Assembly: GCA_003247575.1 (NCBI GenBank)
Contig: QJZC01000051.1
Coordinates: forward strand, 1 to 64,000
Direction: 5' to 3'
DNA: 64,000 bases
DNA from: Pseudomonadota bacterium
GTDB lineage: Bacteria; Myxococcota_A; UBA9160; SZUA-336
Positions 26,144-35,454 of this stretch are shown piece after piece. The notes under the pieces are model-generated. The model was not told the origin of the DNA, ran no database searches, and saw nothing but the letters and a program-made list of their open reading frames with translations. The position numbers were made by a program, and so were the translations under genes. How positions within the stretch are numbered: position 1 is the stretch's first letter; each line of letters starts with the position of its first letter.

Positions 26144-26752
26144 ATGAGCCCTGAGACCTTGGACCAGAAGATTGCGCGCGTCAGTCACGAGCACGTCGCG
26201 CTCGCGCCCTATGATCTTGCATGGCCGGAGCTCTTCGCGGAGGAGCGCGATCACCTGCGCCACCGCGTACCCGCGACTCTCATCGGCCGGATCGAGCACT
26301 TCGGAAGCACGGCGGTTCCGGGTCTGATCGCCAAGCCGATCATCGACGTGCTCGTGGAGGTCCACGACCTCGAGTCCATCCGGCGTGAGGTGCCTCGGAT
26401 TCTCGAAGCAGAGGGTTACGACTACTTCTGGAGACCCACCTTCGGCGACGACGTGCCCCCGTTCTACGCCTGGTTCATCAAGCGTGACTCGTGCGGAATG
26501 CGCACACACCACATCCACATGGTCGAGCCACACTTCGAACACTGGGAGCGCCTACTGTTCCGCGACTACCTGCGGCTCTATCCGGATGTCGCGCGAGCCT
26601 ACGGCGCGCTGAAGTCGAGACTCGCCGAGCAGTACCCGGACGATCGCGTCGCGTACACGGCCGGGAAGACTCGATTCGTGACCGAGCTCACACAGCGCGC
26701 CAAGGCATATTTCGGCGATCCCAGTCATCTCTCGCAAGAGATCGGTCGGTAG
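26144..26752 (+). CDS. GrpB/UPF0157 family protein
   Basis: A 202-aa cytoplasmic protein of the GrpB (UPF0157) family, which has a nucleotidyltransferase-like fold. Typical blocks: LAPYDLAWPELFAEE, RIEHFGSTAVPGLIAKPIIDVLV, HHIHMVEP and HWERLLFRDYLR. The GS and D-x-x-V elements of the fold are present; cellular role unknown. The ATG at 26144 starts the family match; a TACGAT box sits six bases before it. Confidence 0.88.
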   Translation: MSPETLDQKIARVSHEHVALAPYDLAWPELFAEERDHLRHRVPATLIGRIEHFGSTAVPGLIAKPIIDVLVEVHDLESIRREVPRILEAEGYDYFWRPTFGDDVPPFYAWFIKRDSCGMRTHHIHMVEPHFEHWERLLFRDYLRLYPDVARAYGALKSRLAEQYPDDRVAYTAGKTRFVTELTQRAKAYFGDPSHLSQEIGR

Positions 26753-26934
26753 CCGGAGATCGACAGCAACGGCGAGTCAGAGTTGTCGCCACCGCACAGT
26801 GACGCATCCATGACCGCAAGCTCCCCAAGTATTGCGCGGAAGCGTCCGGCTTCGTCGTCCGCGCCGTCCCGCGATCGCAGTGCTCTACAAGCCATTCGCC
26901 AGACATCGAATCGAACCGACCCTCCATAAAAATA

Positions 26935-26963
26935 TTACTCGGAAACATTTATGCGGGTATAGT
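26935..26963 (+). promoter_or_regulatory. Possible promoter upstream of the tandem GDSL gene
   Basis: TTACTC and TATAGT separated by 17 bases in the AT-richest stretch of this part of the window (26925-26965). The region 26753-27109 holds no gene; a second TATACT lies at 27068-27073, 36 bases before the start. Confidence 0.35.
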
Positions 26964-27109
26964 CACGGGCAGTTCCGGTGATGCACCTGCCACACGAGGG
27001 GTTCCCACGCGATGCCAATTCCCCCATGTTTCTGGCTAATTCAGCCACATTTCGCGCGATCAGCAACTATACTCGGTCGCACGCCGCTGATGATGAGGTG
27101 CGTTCACCC

Positions 27110-28972
27110 ATGAGAATTCCGATGTTTCTGCAAGCACTCGCAATCTCCGTGGCGATCGCGTCACCGGCTGCAGCCGAGTCCTTCAGCAATGTGTACGTGT
27201 TCGGTGGGTTGCTGGCGGACCAGGGCAACGACCTCTTGCAAGTGGGGATCTCCTCCCTGCCTCCCGAGCTCTTCTTTGACACGACCGTGAAGGACGGGCC
27301 GCTGGCGGTCGAGCGGCTGGCAGACGAGCTGGGAATCGACCTCATGCCCTCGGGACACCTGGTAGGTCCGACGGTGGGCACCAACTTCGCAATCGCGGGT
27401 GCGAGAGCCACCGGCGATTCCCCCGAATCGCTCCCGCGGCAAGTCGATGCATTCGAAACGGCAGTCGGTTCCGACCCGAAGGGGCTGTATGTCCTGTACG
27501 CCGGTGAGAGCGACCTGTTCGATGCCGCCATCGAGTCAGCCAGTGAGACCGAGGCGAGCGCCGCCGCTCGCACGGCTGCCAATGCTGTGGCAGATACCGT
27601 CGAGCAACTGATGGGGTCAGGAGCGCGCAGCTTCCTGGTGCTCGGGCTGCCCGATCTCGGTGCAACACCGTTCGTCGAGAAGCAAGGGCTGGGACCTGAG
27701 CTGACCCGGCTCGTGGACGTGTTCAACGCGACCTTGAGCCGACGCCTCGCGCGCCTTTCGACGCTCTTCTCCTCGAGAGACATCGTCAGCTTCGATACGC
27801 GGCGCTTCATGGACGAGATCGTGCGTGACCGTGAAGAGCTGGGCTTCAAGCTGCTCAGCCCCGCGGTGTGTCTCCTGAACTTCGGGTCGGCGCTAAGTGG
27901 TGGCATGCCGCAGTTCGAGCCCGCCTGCCAGCAGGGCCGCCGTTCGGACGATTTCCTGTTCTTCTCCGATCTCTCCTTCTCCGCTCACTTCGAGCGTCGG
28001 CTTGCTGCCGCGCTGTCCGCACGCTTGCCCGGACTCCGAACCGGAGACGCGGACCTCATATCGAGGGCCGCGTCCGCGAGGGGATGCAACGACGAGACAC
28101 CCCCATGCGCTACGTTCGGACCGCTGCCGGGCTACTCGCGCATGTACGTGTTCGGCGACGCGCAGTCTGATCAGGGCAACGCGCTTCGCGGCGGCGGGGA
28201 TGCCGAACCGGGCGCATTACCGGCGGTCGGCCATCTGGCGAACCTGTTGGACCTCGAAGCTCCGCTTCTACCCTCGCGGCACCTGCGCGGCCGCGCAAGA
28301 TCGAGCAACTTCGCCGTTGCCGACGCCAGCACGCAGGGGCTCGGCTCATCCTCACTCTTCGGTCAGATTCGCGCATTCGATGAGATCGTGAGTCAGGAGG
28401 ACCCTGACGGACTGTACGTGTTCTACTTCGGTTCCACGCAAATCCTGCAGGATTCGCCTGGGTTCCTGACCATCGGAGACTCCGCGAACTCCCAACAGGA
28501 AGCGCGCTCTCTGGTGATCGGGATCGAGCGGATGATCCAGCGCGGGGCACGCCAAATCTTGGTACTCGAAGTCCCAGACCTCGGCAGCTTTCCGTTCTCC
28601 CACAGCGACTCGACCACCGACACGGCCACCCGGCTCAGCCTCACCTACAACACCGCGCTGCGTGACGGTGTCGAGGCATTGGTCGATGCACATCCCGAGG
28701 TAGACCTGGTGCTCTTCGACACCTTCGAGTTCGTTTCGGAGCTGCGCGAGGCGGGCGCCAACTTCGGCTTCAGCGAGACGCGGAGGGCGTGTAGCTCGAG
28801 CACTTTTCCGCTGTTCTCGCTTGGGTGTGATTCCGCGGATGATCACCTGTTCTTCGCTGACTCTACCCTGTCGTCGCACGCAGAACGCCGGATCGCGCTG
28901 GCCCTGTTCTCGCGACTACCCGGACCCGTTCGCGGACGCGCAGTCGTGGATCCGCCTGCGGAGGGCGAGTAG
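27110..28972 (+). CDS. Secreted tandem GDSL/SGNH protein, both halves lacking catalytic residues
   Basis: A 620-aa protein with a signal peptide (1-22, ending SPAAAES) and two SGNH-hydrolase-like domains in tandem (about 26-335 and 344-605). Block I is FGGLLADQGN in the first half (nucleophile Ser replaced by Leu34) and FGDAQSDQGN in the second (Ser replaced by Ala351). The catalytic DxxH is DLSF (first) and DSTL (second), so the His is lost in both. Block III GxND is GESD and GSTQ. Block II (TNFAIAGARA, SNFAVADAST) and the spacing to the terminal His-containing helix remain, so the fold is recognisable. It is probably a non-enzymatic binding protein outside the cytoplasm. Start at ATG 27110 gives the clean signal peptide. 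It ends 3 bases from the convergent double kinase. Confidence 0.85.
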   Translation: MRIPMFLQALAISVAIASPAAAESFSNVYVFGGLLADQGNDLLQVGISSLPPELFFDTTVKDGPLAVERLADELGIDLMPSGHLVGPTVGTNFAIAGARATGDSPESLPRQVDAFETAVGSDPKGLYVLYAGESDLFDAAIESASETEASAAARTAANAVADTVEQLMGSGARSFLVLGLPDLGATPFVEKQGLGPELTRLVDVFNATLSRRLARLSTLFSSRDIVSFDTRRFMDEIVRDREELGFKLLSPAVCLLNFGSALSGGMPQFEPACQQGRRSDDFLFFSDLSFSAHFERRLAAALSARLPGLRTGDADLISRAASARGCNDETPPCATFGPLPGYSRMYVFGDAQSDQGNALRGGGDAEPGALPAVGHLANLLDLEAPLLPSRHLRGRARSSNFAVADASTQGLGSSSLFGQIRAFDEIVSQEDPDGLYVFYFGSTQILQDSPGFLTIGDSANSQQEARSLVIGIERMIQRGARQILVLEVPDLGSFPFSHSDSTTDTATRLSLTYNTALRDGVEALVDAHPEVDLVLFDTFEFVSELREAGANFGFSETRRACSSSTFPLFSLGCDSADDHLFFADSTLSSHAERRIALALFSRLPGPVRGRAVVDPPAEGE

Positions 28973-28975
28973 CCG

Positions 28976-31900
28976 CTACGGGCCGAAGCTGAGACATTCA
29001 GCACGACTCAGCACAGCTCGCACCCGCCGAATCAGTTCGCGTCGCTCGATCGGCTTGCTCAGCATTTCGTCGAAGCCGGCATCGAGACACCGCCGGCGCG
29101 CTTCGGCCTCGGTACGCGCCGTCAGCGCGATCACCGGCTGACGAAATCCTCTGCGCCGAAGCTCCGCCAGTGCAGCAAAGCCGTCGACCAGCGGAAGCTC
29201 GAGATCCATCAACACCAGATCGAGTCGTTCGCCGGCCTCTCTCGGACGCAGAGCCTGCTCGATTCCCTTGGAACCATCTGCAGCGAGTTCGACCCGTCCA
29301 CCTGCGGAACGCAGCAGGTGAGCGAGCAAGCGCTGGTTGTCGGCACTGTCCTCCACGAGCAGGATGTTCGCCTCCAGACTTTCGACTTCTCCGGCCGCGA
29401 GAGGAACATCGCCGCGGCAGATTTCGCCGCGTACGTCGCTCCTCCGCACGAGCCGGCCGGGAAGCTCCACGACGACGCAGGTGCCGGCCCCGGGCGAGGT
29501 CTCGAGCGAGAGTTCTCCCCCGAGCGCTTCGGCCAGTCGTCGGCACAGCGGCCCGCCGACTCCCGCTCGGCCCGTGTTCTCGCCGCCGAGCCCTCGTCCG
29601 TCTGCCGCGTCCGACGCGAGTGATCGCTGCGCCTCGGTGCTCAAGCCTCGACCATCATCCTCGACGATCCAGCGCAATCGGGTGACCTCGTCTCCGCGGC
29701 TAGGCGACGCCGCTGCGGCTTCGAGTCCCACACGGACCTGGGTGCCGCCGCTCCAGATGATCGCATTGCCGATCAGGTGTCGAAGAATCTGCCGCGTACG
29801 CCGTGCCTCGCCGTACACCCACTCGGTCACATCCGGGTCCACACTTGCACGGATCGACATTCGAAGAGACCGGTTCCGGCTCGCCTCGCGAATCACTTCA
29901 TCGAGCATCGCTTGCGGCGCGAACACGACGGACTCCAGCTCCAACCGCCCGGCCGCGAGCTTCGCAAGGTCGAGCAGGTCGTTGATCAGGCCGAGCAGAT
30001 ATCGAGCATTTCTCTCTACGGTCGCCATCCAGTCCGCGACCTCGTCGTCCAGCTTCTCATCCGCGCCCCGGTCCCCCCAGCCATCCTGGAGCACCTCGCA
30101 GAATCCTAGAATGGCCGTCATGGGAGCCCGCATCTCGTGGCTCAGGGTCGCCAGAAACTGGCCCTTGGACTCGTCCGCTGACTGCGCCTGATCTCGTGCC
30201 TGCGCCAGATCCTGGTTTGCAGTGCGCCGGCGAACCAGCACGCGGAGGCGCGCATCGTCGTAGACCAATGCGAGCACGAGCAGCCACGTCGAGAGCAGTG
30301 TGCAAGCCAGCGAGAATCCCCGGCTGGCCTGGGACGGCGCTACGAGGTCGTATGGCACGAGCCCCAGTGAAGGCGCTGCCGCGAGTGAGGCGAGAGCGAA
30401 GCAGCTGATCAGAAACCAGAGGATCGCGGAGCGTGCCCCCAGAATCGCCAGAGCGATGACGGGAAGCACGACGAGCCAGGGCGCCCAGAACGAGTGGATC
30501 CCTCCCGAGAGGGAGATGACCCCCACCATCAGGAGGGCGCCCAGGGTCATCACTGTGTTGACCGGTGTGCGAACGCTGCCCGTGAGCTTCATCAATACGG
30601 GAACCGCCAGACAACACGGTCCGACGATCAGCAGGAGAGTGCAGATGCTGGACGCGACACCGGACGGGAATACGCTCTGCACCAGAGTGAGATGCCCCGG
30701 CATGAGCAGGATCGGCGCGAGTGCAAATCCGACGAGCATCTCGGATCGCGCGAGCGTCTCCGGCTGGTCTGCGAGTGCCTGCGGAACGAAGAAGCGGACG
30801 AATCGACGCCACAACCGCTCCACCCCTGGCATGAATCCAGCCGCCGATCCTGGCTCTGCCTGCTCCTTTGCTGCTGCGCACGGTGTATGCGACCGTGCCT
30901 CCGCCGCAGCACCATGAGCTCGCATCTCTGACCTCTCGAGCTCGGTTCCTTGGAAGTACTCCGAGACGAGGCTGGCAAGCGTCTGGGGAGAGATAGGCTT
31001 CGTCGCGTAGGCATCGAAGCCAGACGCTAGGCAGCGCTGGCGTGTCTGCAACATCGCATCCGCCGTCAGCGCGATGATCGGAAGCTTCGCACCGGAAGCA
31101 CGCAGCTCGCGCGTCGCAGCATACCCATCCAGGACCGGCATCTGAAGGTCCATCAGGATCAGTCCGAAAGGGTCGGCCGCTTCCTCGGCCTCGAGCACCT
31201 TGGCAATGGCATCACGCCCATCCACCGCCACCTCTACCCGCGCACCACCGCGCTCGAGCAACCGCTGCATGAGTGCGCGGTTGTCGTTCGAATCATCCAC
31301 CACCAGGATTCGCGCATCCGACACCCAGAGTTCGCCCGCTGAAGATGCACTGGTAGAAGACGACGACGGGGGGGGCTCGTGCGCATCGCTCGGAGCCGTC
31401 CCTGCCAAGAGAACGTCCACATCGAAGCGCGTACCCACCCCAGGCGCACTCTCCAGCGAGATCGTAGCGTCCATGGCAGTCAGAAGCTGTCGGCTGATGC
31501 TGAGCCCCAGACCGGTTCCACCATAGAAGCGGGAAGTCGATGCCTGCGCCTGCACGAAAGGCTCGAAGAGGCGGGACTGATCCTCCTGGCTGATGCCGAT
31601 TCCCGAATCCGAGATGGAGATACGGAGCCGGTCCGGTCGCGCTCGGGAGGCTGCCAACTCGACCCTCACGTACCCCTCCGACGTAAACTTGATCGCGTTG
31701 CCGACCAGGTTGACCAGGACTTGCTTGAGACGGATGGGGTCCGCAAGCACGGCCACCGAAGACCGAGTCTCGGCGTGAACCTGAAGTTCCAGACCCTTTG
31801 CCTCGGCGCGCAGATTCAGGAGCTCTCGTACCTCGTTCACCAGAGTCCATGCATCGACCCGCTCACACTGCACGTCGAGAGTGCCACTCTCGATCCGGGA

Positions 31901-32785
31901 GAGATCCAGCATGTCGTCGATGATGTGCAGTAGATGCTCTTCATTGCGTTTCATCGCCCGAAGCGAGCTCTCGTCCTCCGGCACTCGGCAGCGCCCGAGC
32001 ACGAGCTCCGTGTAGCCGAGGATCGCCATGAGTGGGGTGCGGATTCGGTGGCTCATTCGCGACAAGAAGTCGGTCTTTGCTTCACTTGCGCTCTGAGCTT
32101 CGGCGCGCGCGTCCTCGAGTTCGCAGTGCGCATCGCGGAGCCTGCGAGCCTCCCGATCCTGCATGCGATCGAAGAGAACGAAACACGAGAGCGTGATCAT
32201 CATGATCGATACACTCTCGCCGAAGAGAAACAGCTCGTTCGTAAGCAGTTCTGCACCGATCCACGGGCCACGAAAGTCGGCTAGGCCGAAGGCTGCATAG
32301 GTCGCGGTCGTAACCGTCCACCAGACGAACGCTTCCCGCCGGCCTTCGATCATGAGCGCGACCGTAGGCAGCATGTAGAACCAATAGAAGGAATGCGATG
32401 TCGAGCCTCCGGACACGCAGCCCAGAAAGGTGAGCAAGCCCAGCGCTGCGCCGAGCAGCAGCCGCAGCGCCGGACGCAGGCGCTGCGTGCGCCACAGGAC
32501 GGGCCCGGTCGCAAGGAAGACGGGAACCGTCGCGAGAATGGGGAGGACCAGAACGAGCCGTAGAGCACCGGGAATGCGATACGCGTAGGCCGCAGCGAAC
32601 AGGAGGGCCGCGGGAACCGGAACGAAGCTCATGGCGATGAGCAGGCGAGCTCGACGCCAGGTATCCACCTCGGACTGCATGCGCTCCGGAATCCAGCTCT
32701 CGACGAGCCGCGAGAGTCGGCGGAAGGGAGTGGGAAGGCTGAGCATGGTCGGCCACATCTCCGAGTTGCAGGGGCGACGCGTCAT
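28976..32785 (-). CDS. Double hybrid histidine kinase: two membrane-HisKA-HATPase-receiver modules in one chain
   Basis: About 1269 aa. Module 1: about five hydrophobic segments (residues 45-205), HisKA with His246 in LSRMSHRIRTPLMAILGYTE, HATPase_c (LVNLVGNAIKFT, SDSGIGIS, FEPFVQ, GGTGLGLSISRQL) and receiver (VVDDSNDNRALM, LMDLQMPVLDG, ATKPIS). Module 2: about six hydrophobic segments (630-815), HisKA (LATLSHEMRAPMTAILGFCE), HATPase (HLIGNAIIW, EDDGRGLS, VGGPLCRRL) and receiver (LVEDSADNQRLL, LMDLELPLVDG, LSKPIE). In module 1 the Glu normally after the phospho-His is Arg. The second HATPase is more divergent but keeps the Asn and DxGxG. I start at ATG 32785; ATGs at 32758 and 32746 are possible. 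It is divergent from an MFS permease. Confidence 0.9.
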   Translation of the reverse strand: MTRRPCNSEMWPTMLSLPTPFRRLSRLVESWIPERMQSEVDTWRRARLLIAMSFVPVPAALLFAAAYAYRIPGALRLVLVLPILATVPVFLATGPVLWRTQRLRPALRLLLGAALGLLTFLGCVSGGSTSHSFYWFYMLPTVALMIEGRREAFVWWTVTTATYAAFGLADFRGPWIGAELLTNELFLFGESVSIMMITLSCFVLFDRMQDREARRLRDAHCELEDARAEAQSASEAKTDFLSRMSHRIRTPLMAILGYTELVLGRCRVPEDESSLRAMKRNEEHLLHIIDDMLDLSRIESGTLDVQCERVDAWTLVNEVRELLNLRAEAKGLELQVHAETRSSVAVLADPIRLKQVLVNLVGNAIKFTSEGYVRVELAASRARPDRLRISISDSGIGISQEDQSRLFEPFVQAQASTSRFYGGTGLGLSISRQLLTAMDATISLESAPGVGTRFDVDVLLAGTAPSDAHEPPPSSSSTSASSAGELWVSDARILVVDDSNDNRALMQRLLERGGARVEVAVDGRDAIAKVLEAEEAADPFGLILMDLQMPVLDGYAATRELRASGAKLPIIALTADAMLQTRQRCLASGFDAYATKPISPQTLASLVSEYFQGTELERSEMRAHGAAAEARSHTPCAAAKEQAEPGSAAGFMPGVERLWRRFVRFFVPQALADQPETLARSEMLVGFALAPILLMPGHLTLVQSVFPSGVASSICTLLLIVGPCCLAVPVLMKLTGSVRTPVNTVMTLGALLMVGVISLSGGIHSFWAPWLVVLPVIALAILGARSAILWFLISCFALASLAAAPSLGLVPYDLVAPSQASRGFSLACTLLSTWLLVLALVYDDARLRVLVRRRTANQDLAQARDQAQSADESKGQFLATLSHEMRAPMTAILGFCEVLQDGWGDRGADEKLDDEVADWMATVERNARYLLGLINDLLDLAKLAAGRLELESVVFAPQAMLDEVIREASRNRSLRMSIRASVDPDVTEWVYGEARRTRQILRHLIGNAIIWSGGTQVRVGLEAAAASPSRGDEVTRLRWIVEDDGRGLSTEAQRSLASDAADGRGLGGENTGRAGVGGPLCRRLAEALGGELSLETSPGAGTCVVVELPGRLVRRSDVRGEICRGDVPLAAGEVESLEANILLVEDSADNQRLLAHLLRSAGGRVELAADGSKGIEQALRPREAGERLDLVLMDLELPLVDGFAALAELRRRGFRQPVIALTARTEAEARRRCLDAGFDEMLSKPIERRELIRRVRAVLSRAECLSFGP

Positions 32786-32947
32786 CGATTGGCTGCCAGC
32801 GTATCGGCTGGGCAGTCCTGCTTCCTTTGCAGGCCGCATCGAGTCGGCAGCCGAAACGCAACTACACACGTCCTCGATCTCCCCGAGCCCTCGCTCGGGC
32901 CGAACTCTCCGTGCCGGCCGCCAGGAGGCGAACACGGAACGCTCGCC

Positions 32948-32953
32948 TATACT
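32948..32953 (+). promoter_or_regulatory. -10-like box giving a leaderless start
   Basis: TATACT in GCCTATACTCGC, eight bases before ATG 32962; no ribosome site. Confidence 0.45.
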
Positions 32954-32961
32954 CGCGCCTC

Positions 32962-34287
32962 ATGTCCGCCAGCTCAGCCTCATCGACGCCCACGCCTCCC
33001 CATGGATCGGGGATCCCACCGGAGCCGAATCGAGCCTGCCAGCACGAGTCCCGCAACCTAGTCGGCCTGGCTCTACACGGCGCCATCACGCGCACAGGAT
33101 GGATCTTCAAGACCGAGAGCGTGCTCATGCCCGCCTTCCTCGATGCAGTGGGCGGAGCTGGCTGGCTCCGTGGCCTGCTCCCGCTGCTCAACCGGGTCGG
33201 TCAGAGCGTGCCGCCCTTTCTCGGAGCGCGCCGGATCAAGCTCACCCGCCAGAAGGGTTCCGCCCTCGCCTTGGCGTCCCTCGGGCAGGCGGGGTGCTTC
33301 GGGCTCCTGGCCCTCGTCACGGCGTACGATGCACTGACTCCTAGCGTGGTGATCGCATCGTTCCTCATCCTGTATACGCTCTTCTTCGCGTTTACCGGAC
33401 TGCTCAACGTCGCGCTGGGAACACTCACCGGAAAGCTGATCAGCGCCAGCCGGCGAGGACGGCTCCTCTCCCTGTCCACGGTGGGGGGCGTCATTCCCGC
33501 GGCCGGCCTGGCCGCATGGCTACTACCGGAATGGCTGGAGCCGGCAGGATCGGAATCCTGGACGGCCATCTTTGGTGTAACCGCCGCCTTGTTCGCACTC
33601 GCCGCGGCATGCACTCTCGTGTTTCGTGAGCCCCCGGATGCGTACACGGACCCGGCCGAATCGGTTGCGACACAGCTTCGCGGTACCGCAAGACTGCTAC
33701 GCGCAGACGCAAACCTGCGTACGCTGATCGCCGTGGGGGTTCTCTTCAATACGGCGATCATGGCGTTTCCGCACTACCAGGCGTTCGCGCGCGAGGTCCT
33801 TGGACTCGCGGGGACCAACCTGATCATCTGGGTGATCGCGCAAAACCTCGCCATGGGTGTCGCCAGTCTCATCGTAGGACCACTGGCCGATCGCTACGGA
33901 AATCGCCGAGTGCTCACCCTTCTCTGCTTTGGCACGGTCGGCGTGCCGGGTCTGGCCGTACTACTCGTGCTGCTGGAGCGTGAGACGGCGCGCCTCTTGT
34001 TCCCACTCATCTTCGTGGGCAACGGTCTGATCCCGAACGGACTGCGCATTCTGGTCAACTACACCCTGGAGATCTCGTCAGAGGCGGAGCATACGCGCTA
34101 TCTGAGTCTGCTCCAGCTGTGTACCGCGGCCGCCTTTCTGGGGTCGCCTCTTCTGGGCGCGGCCATCGACCGCTCGGGCTTCGAGGGGGTGTTTCTTGCG
34201 GCGGCCGCGATGGGCCTCAGCGCCGGCCTCACCAGCCTGCGACTCACCGAACCTCGCGAAGCGGCACATCCATCGGTCGCACCCTAG
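32962..34287 (+). CDS. MFS permease
   Basis: A 441-aa inner-membrane protein with about eleven or twelve hydrophobic helices in two halves and a charged mid-loop (about 215-240). Motifs such as ADRYGNRRVLTLL between two helices fit the major facilitator superfamily. The N-terminal 35 residues are Ser/Pro-rich. Substrate unknown. The start is chosen for the TATACT box eight bases upstream; no ribosome site is seen. Confidence 0.82.
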   Translation: MSASSASSTPTPPHGSGIPPEPNRACQHESRNLVGLALHGAITRTGWIFKTESVLMPAFLDAVGGAGWLRGLLPLLNRVGQSVPPFLGARRIKLTRQKGSALALASLGQAGCFGLLALVTAYDALTPSVVIASFLILYTLFFAFTGLLNVALGTLTGKLISASRRGRLLSLSTVGGVIPAAGLAAWLLPEWLEPAGSESWTAIFGVTAALFALAAACTLVFREPPDAYTDPAESVATQLRGTARLLRADANLRTLIAVGVLFNTAIMAFPHYQAFAREVLGLAGTNLIIWVIAQNLAMGVASLIVGPLADRYGNRRVLTLLCFGTVGVPGLAVLLVLLERETARLLFPLIFVGNGLIPNGLRILVNYTLEISSEAEHTRYLSLLQLCTAAAFLGSPLLGAAIDRSGFEGVFLAAAAMGLSAGLTSLRLTEPREAAHPSVAP

Positions 34288-34348
34288 CCGCCCGGAGTCG
34301 GACGGCACACGGCGCCGAATGTCCGGCTACTGGAAGCAGCTCCGCGAC

Positions 34349-35341
34349 TTACTCTCCGCGATCCAGCTGCAGCTGCTCGGTGTAGAACCCAATCTGCTCT
34401 TCCACGACCTTGGACAGCTGCGGCTCTGCGTAGATGTCGAAGTGCCCCCCCTCCGCCAGACGTAGCTCTGCGCGCGGGATCTGCGACGCCAGCTCTCGAA
34501 TCGCTGCCGCTGGCGTGATGCGATCCTGATCGGCGGCATACAGCCTCACCGGACACGAGATCGCGGTCGGCCGAATGTCGGGCACATAGGTGCTCACACG
34601 ATAGAGCACACGAGCCGGCATGCGATTGCGCCAGTTGCTGTTGGGTACGGAAGCGACGAAGCGCTCCAGAGACTCGCGCTCCTCGGCGATGGTAATGCCC
34701 GCCAGCTTCCCCGGCTCTCCGGCGACGTCGACCTCGAAGCTACTCCCGAAGAGTCTCAGCAGCCCGTCGAGGGTCAATGCAGCGACGGCCTTGACCATGA
34801 AGAAGGCCCCGTGATCGTCCTCGACAGACGCGCCGACATAGGGCACTTGCGCTACGACCGCTCGAATGGCGCTCGACTCCGATGCGAGCACCAGAACATG
34901 TCCCCCACTATACGAGCTGCCCCAGAGTCCGATCCTGCTGGCGTCGATATCGGCACGTCGTGTGACGAATGCGATGGCTGCCCGCCAGTCCTCGAGCTGC
35001 CTGTCCGCCGCCACGTCATAGCGTGGTGATCCCTCGCTACCTCCAAAACTGCGGTAGTCGAATGTGAATACGGCGAATCCCGCCTGAGCGAAGCGATGAG
35101 CGTGGACGGCGAGGTATTCCCGCGTCAAGGTGAGCCCGTGGGCCATGACGATGACCGGGAGGGAGTCGCGGCGCCCTGGTGGCAGATAGAGGGAGCCGCG
35201 GCAGCTCAGGCCCCCACACGGGAAGTCGAGATTTGCGCTGGGGTTCGCCCCGGAGACCTCCACGTCCGGCAGGGGCTCCGCCCTCACCGCGGGACCCAAG
35301 GAGGCAAGACCGAGAAACGCGAGGATTGCAGCCATCTTCAT
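34349..35341 (-). CDS. Secreted alpha/beta hydrolase
   Basis: A 330-aa exported hydrolase. Signal peptide 1-21 (MKMAAILAFLGLASLGPAVRA). Oxyanion block VMAHGLTLTREY, nucleophile Ser143 in LWGSSYSGGHV, and catalytic His in AEGGHFDIY near the C-terminus. The GxSYSGG elbow and FDYRSFGGSEG block resemble alpha/beta hydrolases of the X-Pro-dipeptidyl-peptidase-like/esterase type. The ATG at 35341 has a TAGGAT box six bases upstream and no ribosome site; it is downstream of a type-B carboxylesterase on the same strand. Confidence 0.85.
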   Translation of the reverse strand: MKMAAILAFLGLASLGPAVRAEPLPDVEVSGANPSANLDFPCGGLSCRGSLYLPPGRRDSLPVIVMAHGLTLTREYLAVHAHRFAQAGFAVFTFDYRSFGGSEGSPRYDVAADRQLEDWRAAIAFVTRRADIDASRIGLWGSSYSGGHVLVLASESSAIRAVVAQVPYVGASVEDDHGAFFMVKAVAALTLDGLLRLFGSSFEVDVAGEPGKLAGITIAEERESLERFVASVPNSNWRNRMPARVLYRVSTYVPDIRPTAISCPVRLYAADQDRITPAAAIRELASQIPRAELRLAEGGHFDIYAEPQLSKVVEEQIGFYTEQLQLDRGE

Positions 35342-35347
35342 GCGCGC

Positions 35348-35353
35348 ATCCTA
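35348..35353 (-). promoter_or_regulatory. -10-like box giving a leaderless start
   Basis: On the minus strand TAGGAT ends six bases before ATG 35341, the same box as before the GST-like gene at 42755. Confidence 0.4.
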
Positions 35354-35454
35354 GCATCCCGCGACCCCGGTGTTCCCGACCTACCGCGCACGACCACGCC
35401 TCTGCCAACCCACCGCACCAGCGCCCAGCGAGGGCGCTGGTGCCCCAGCAGCCG

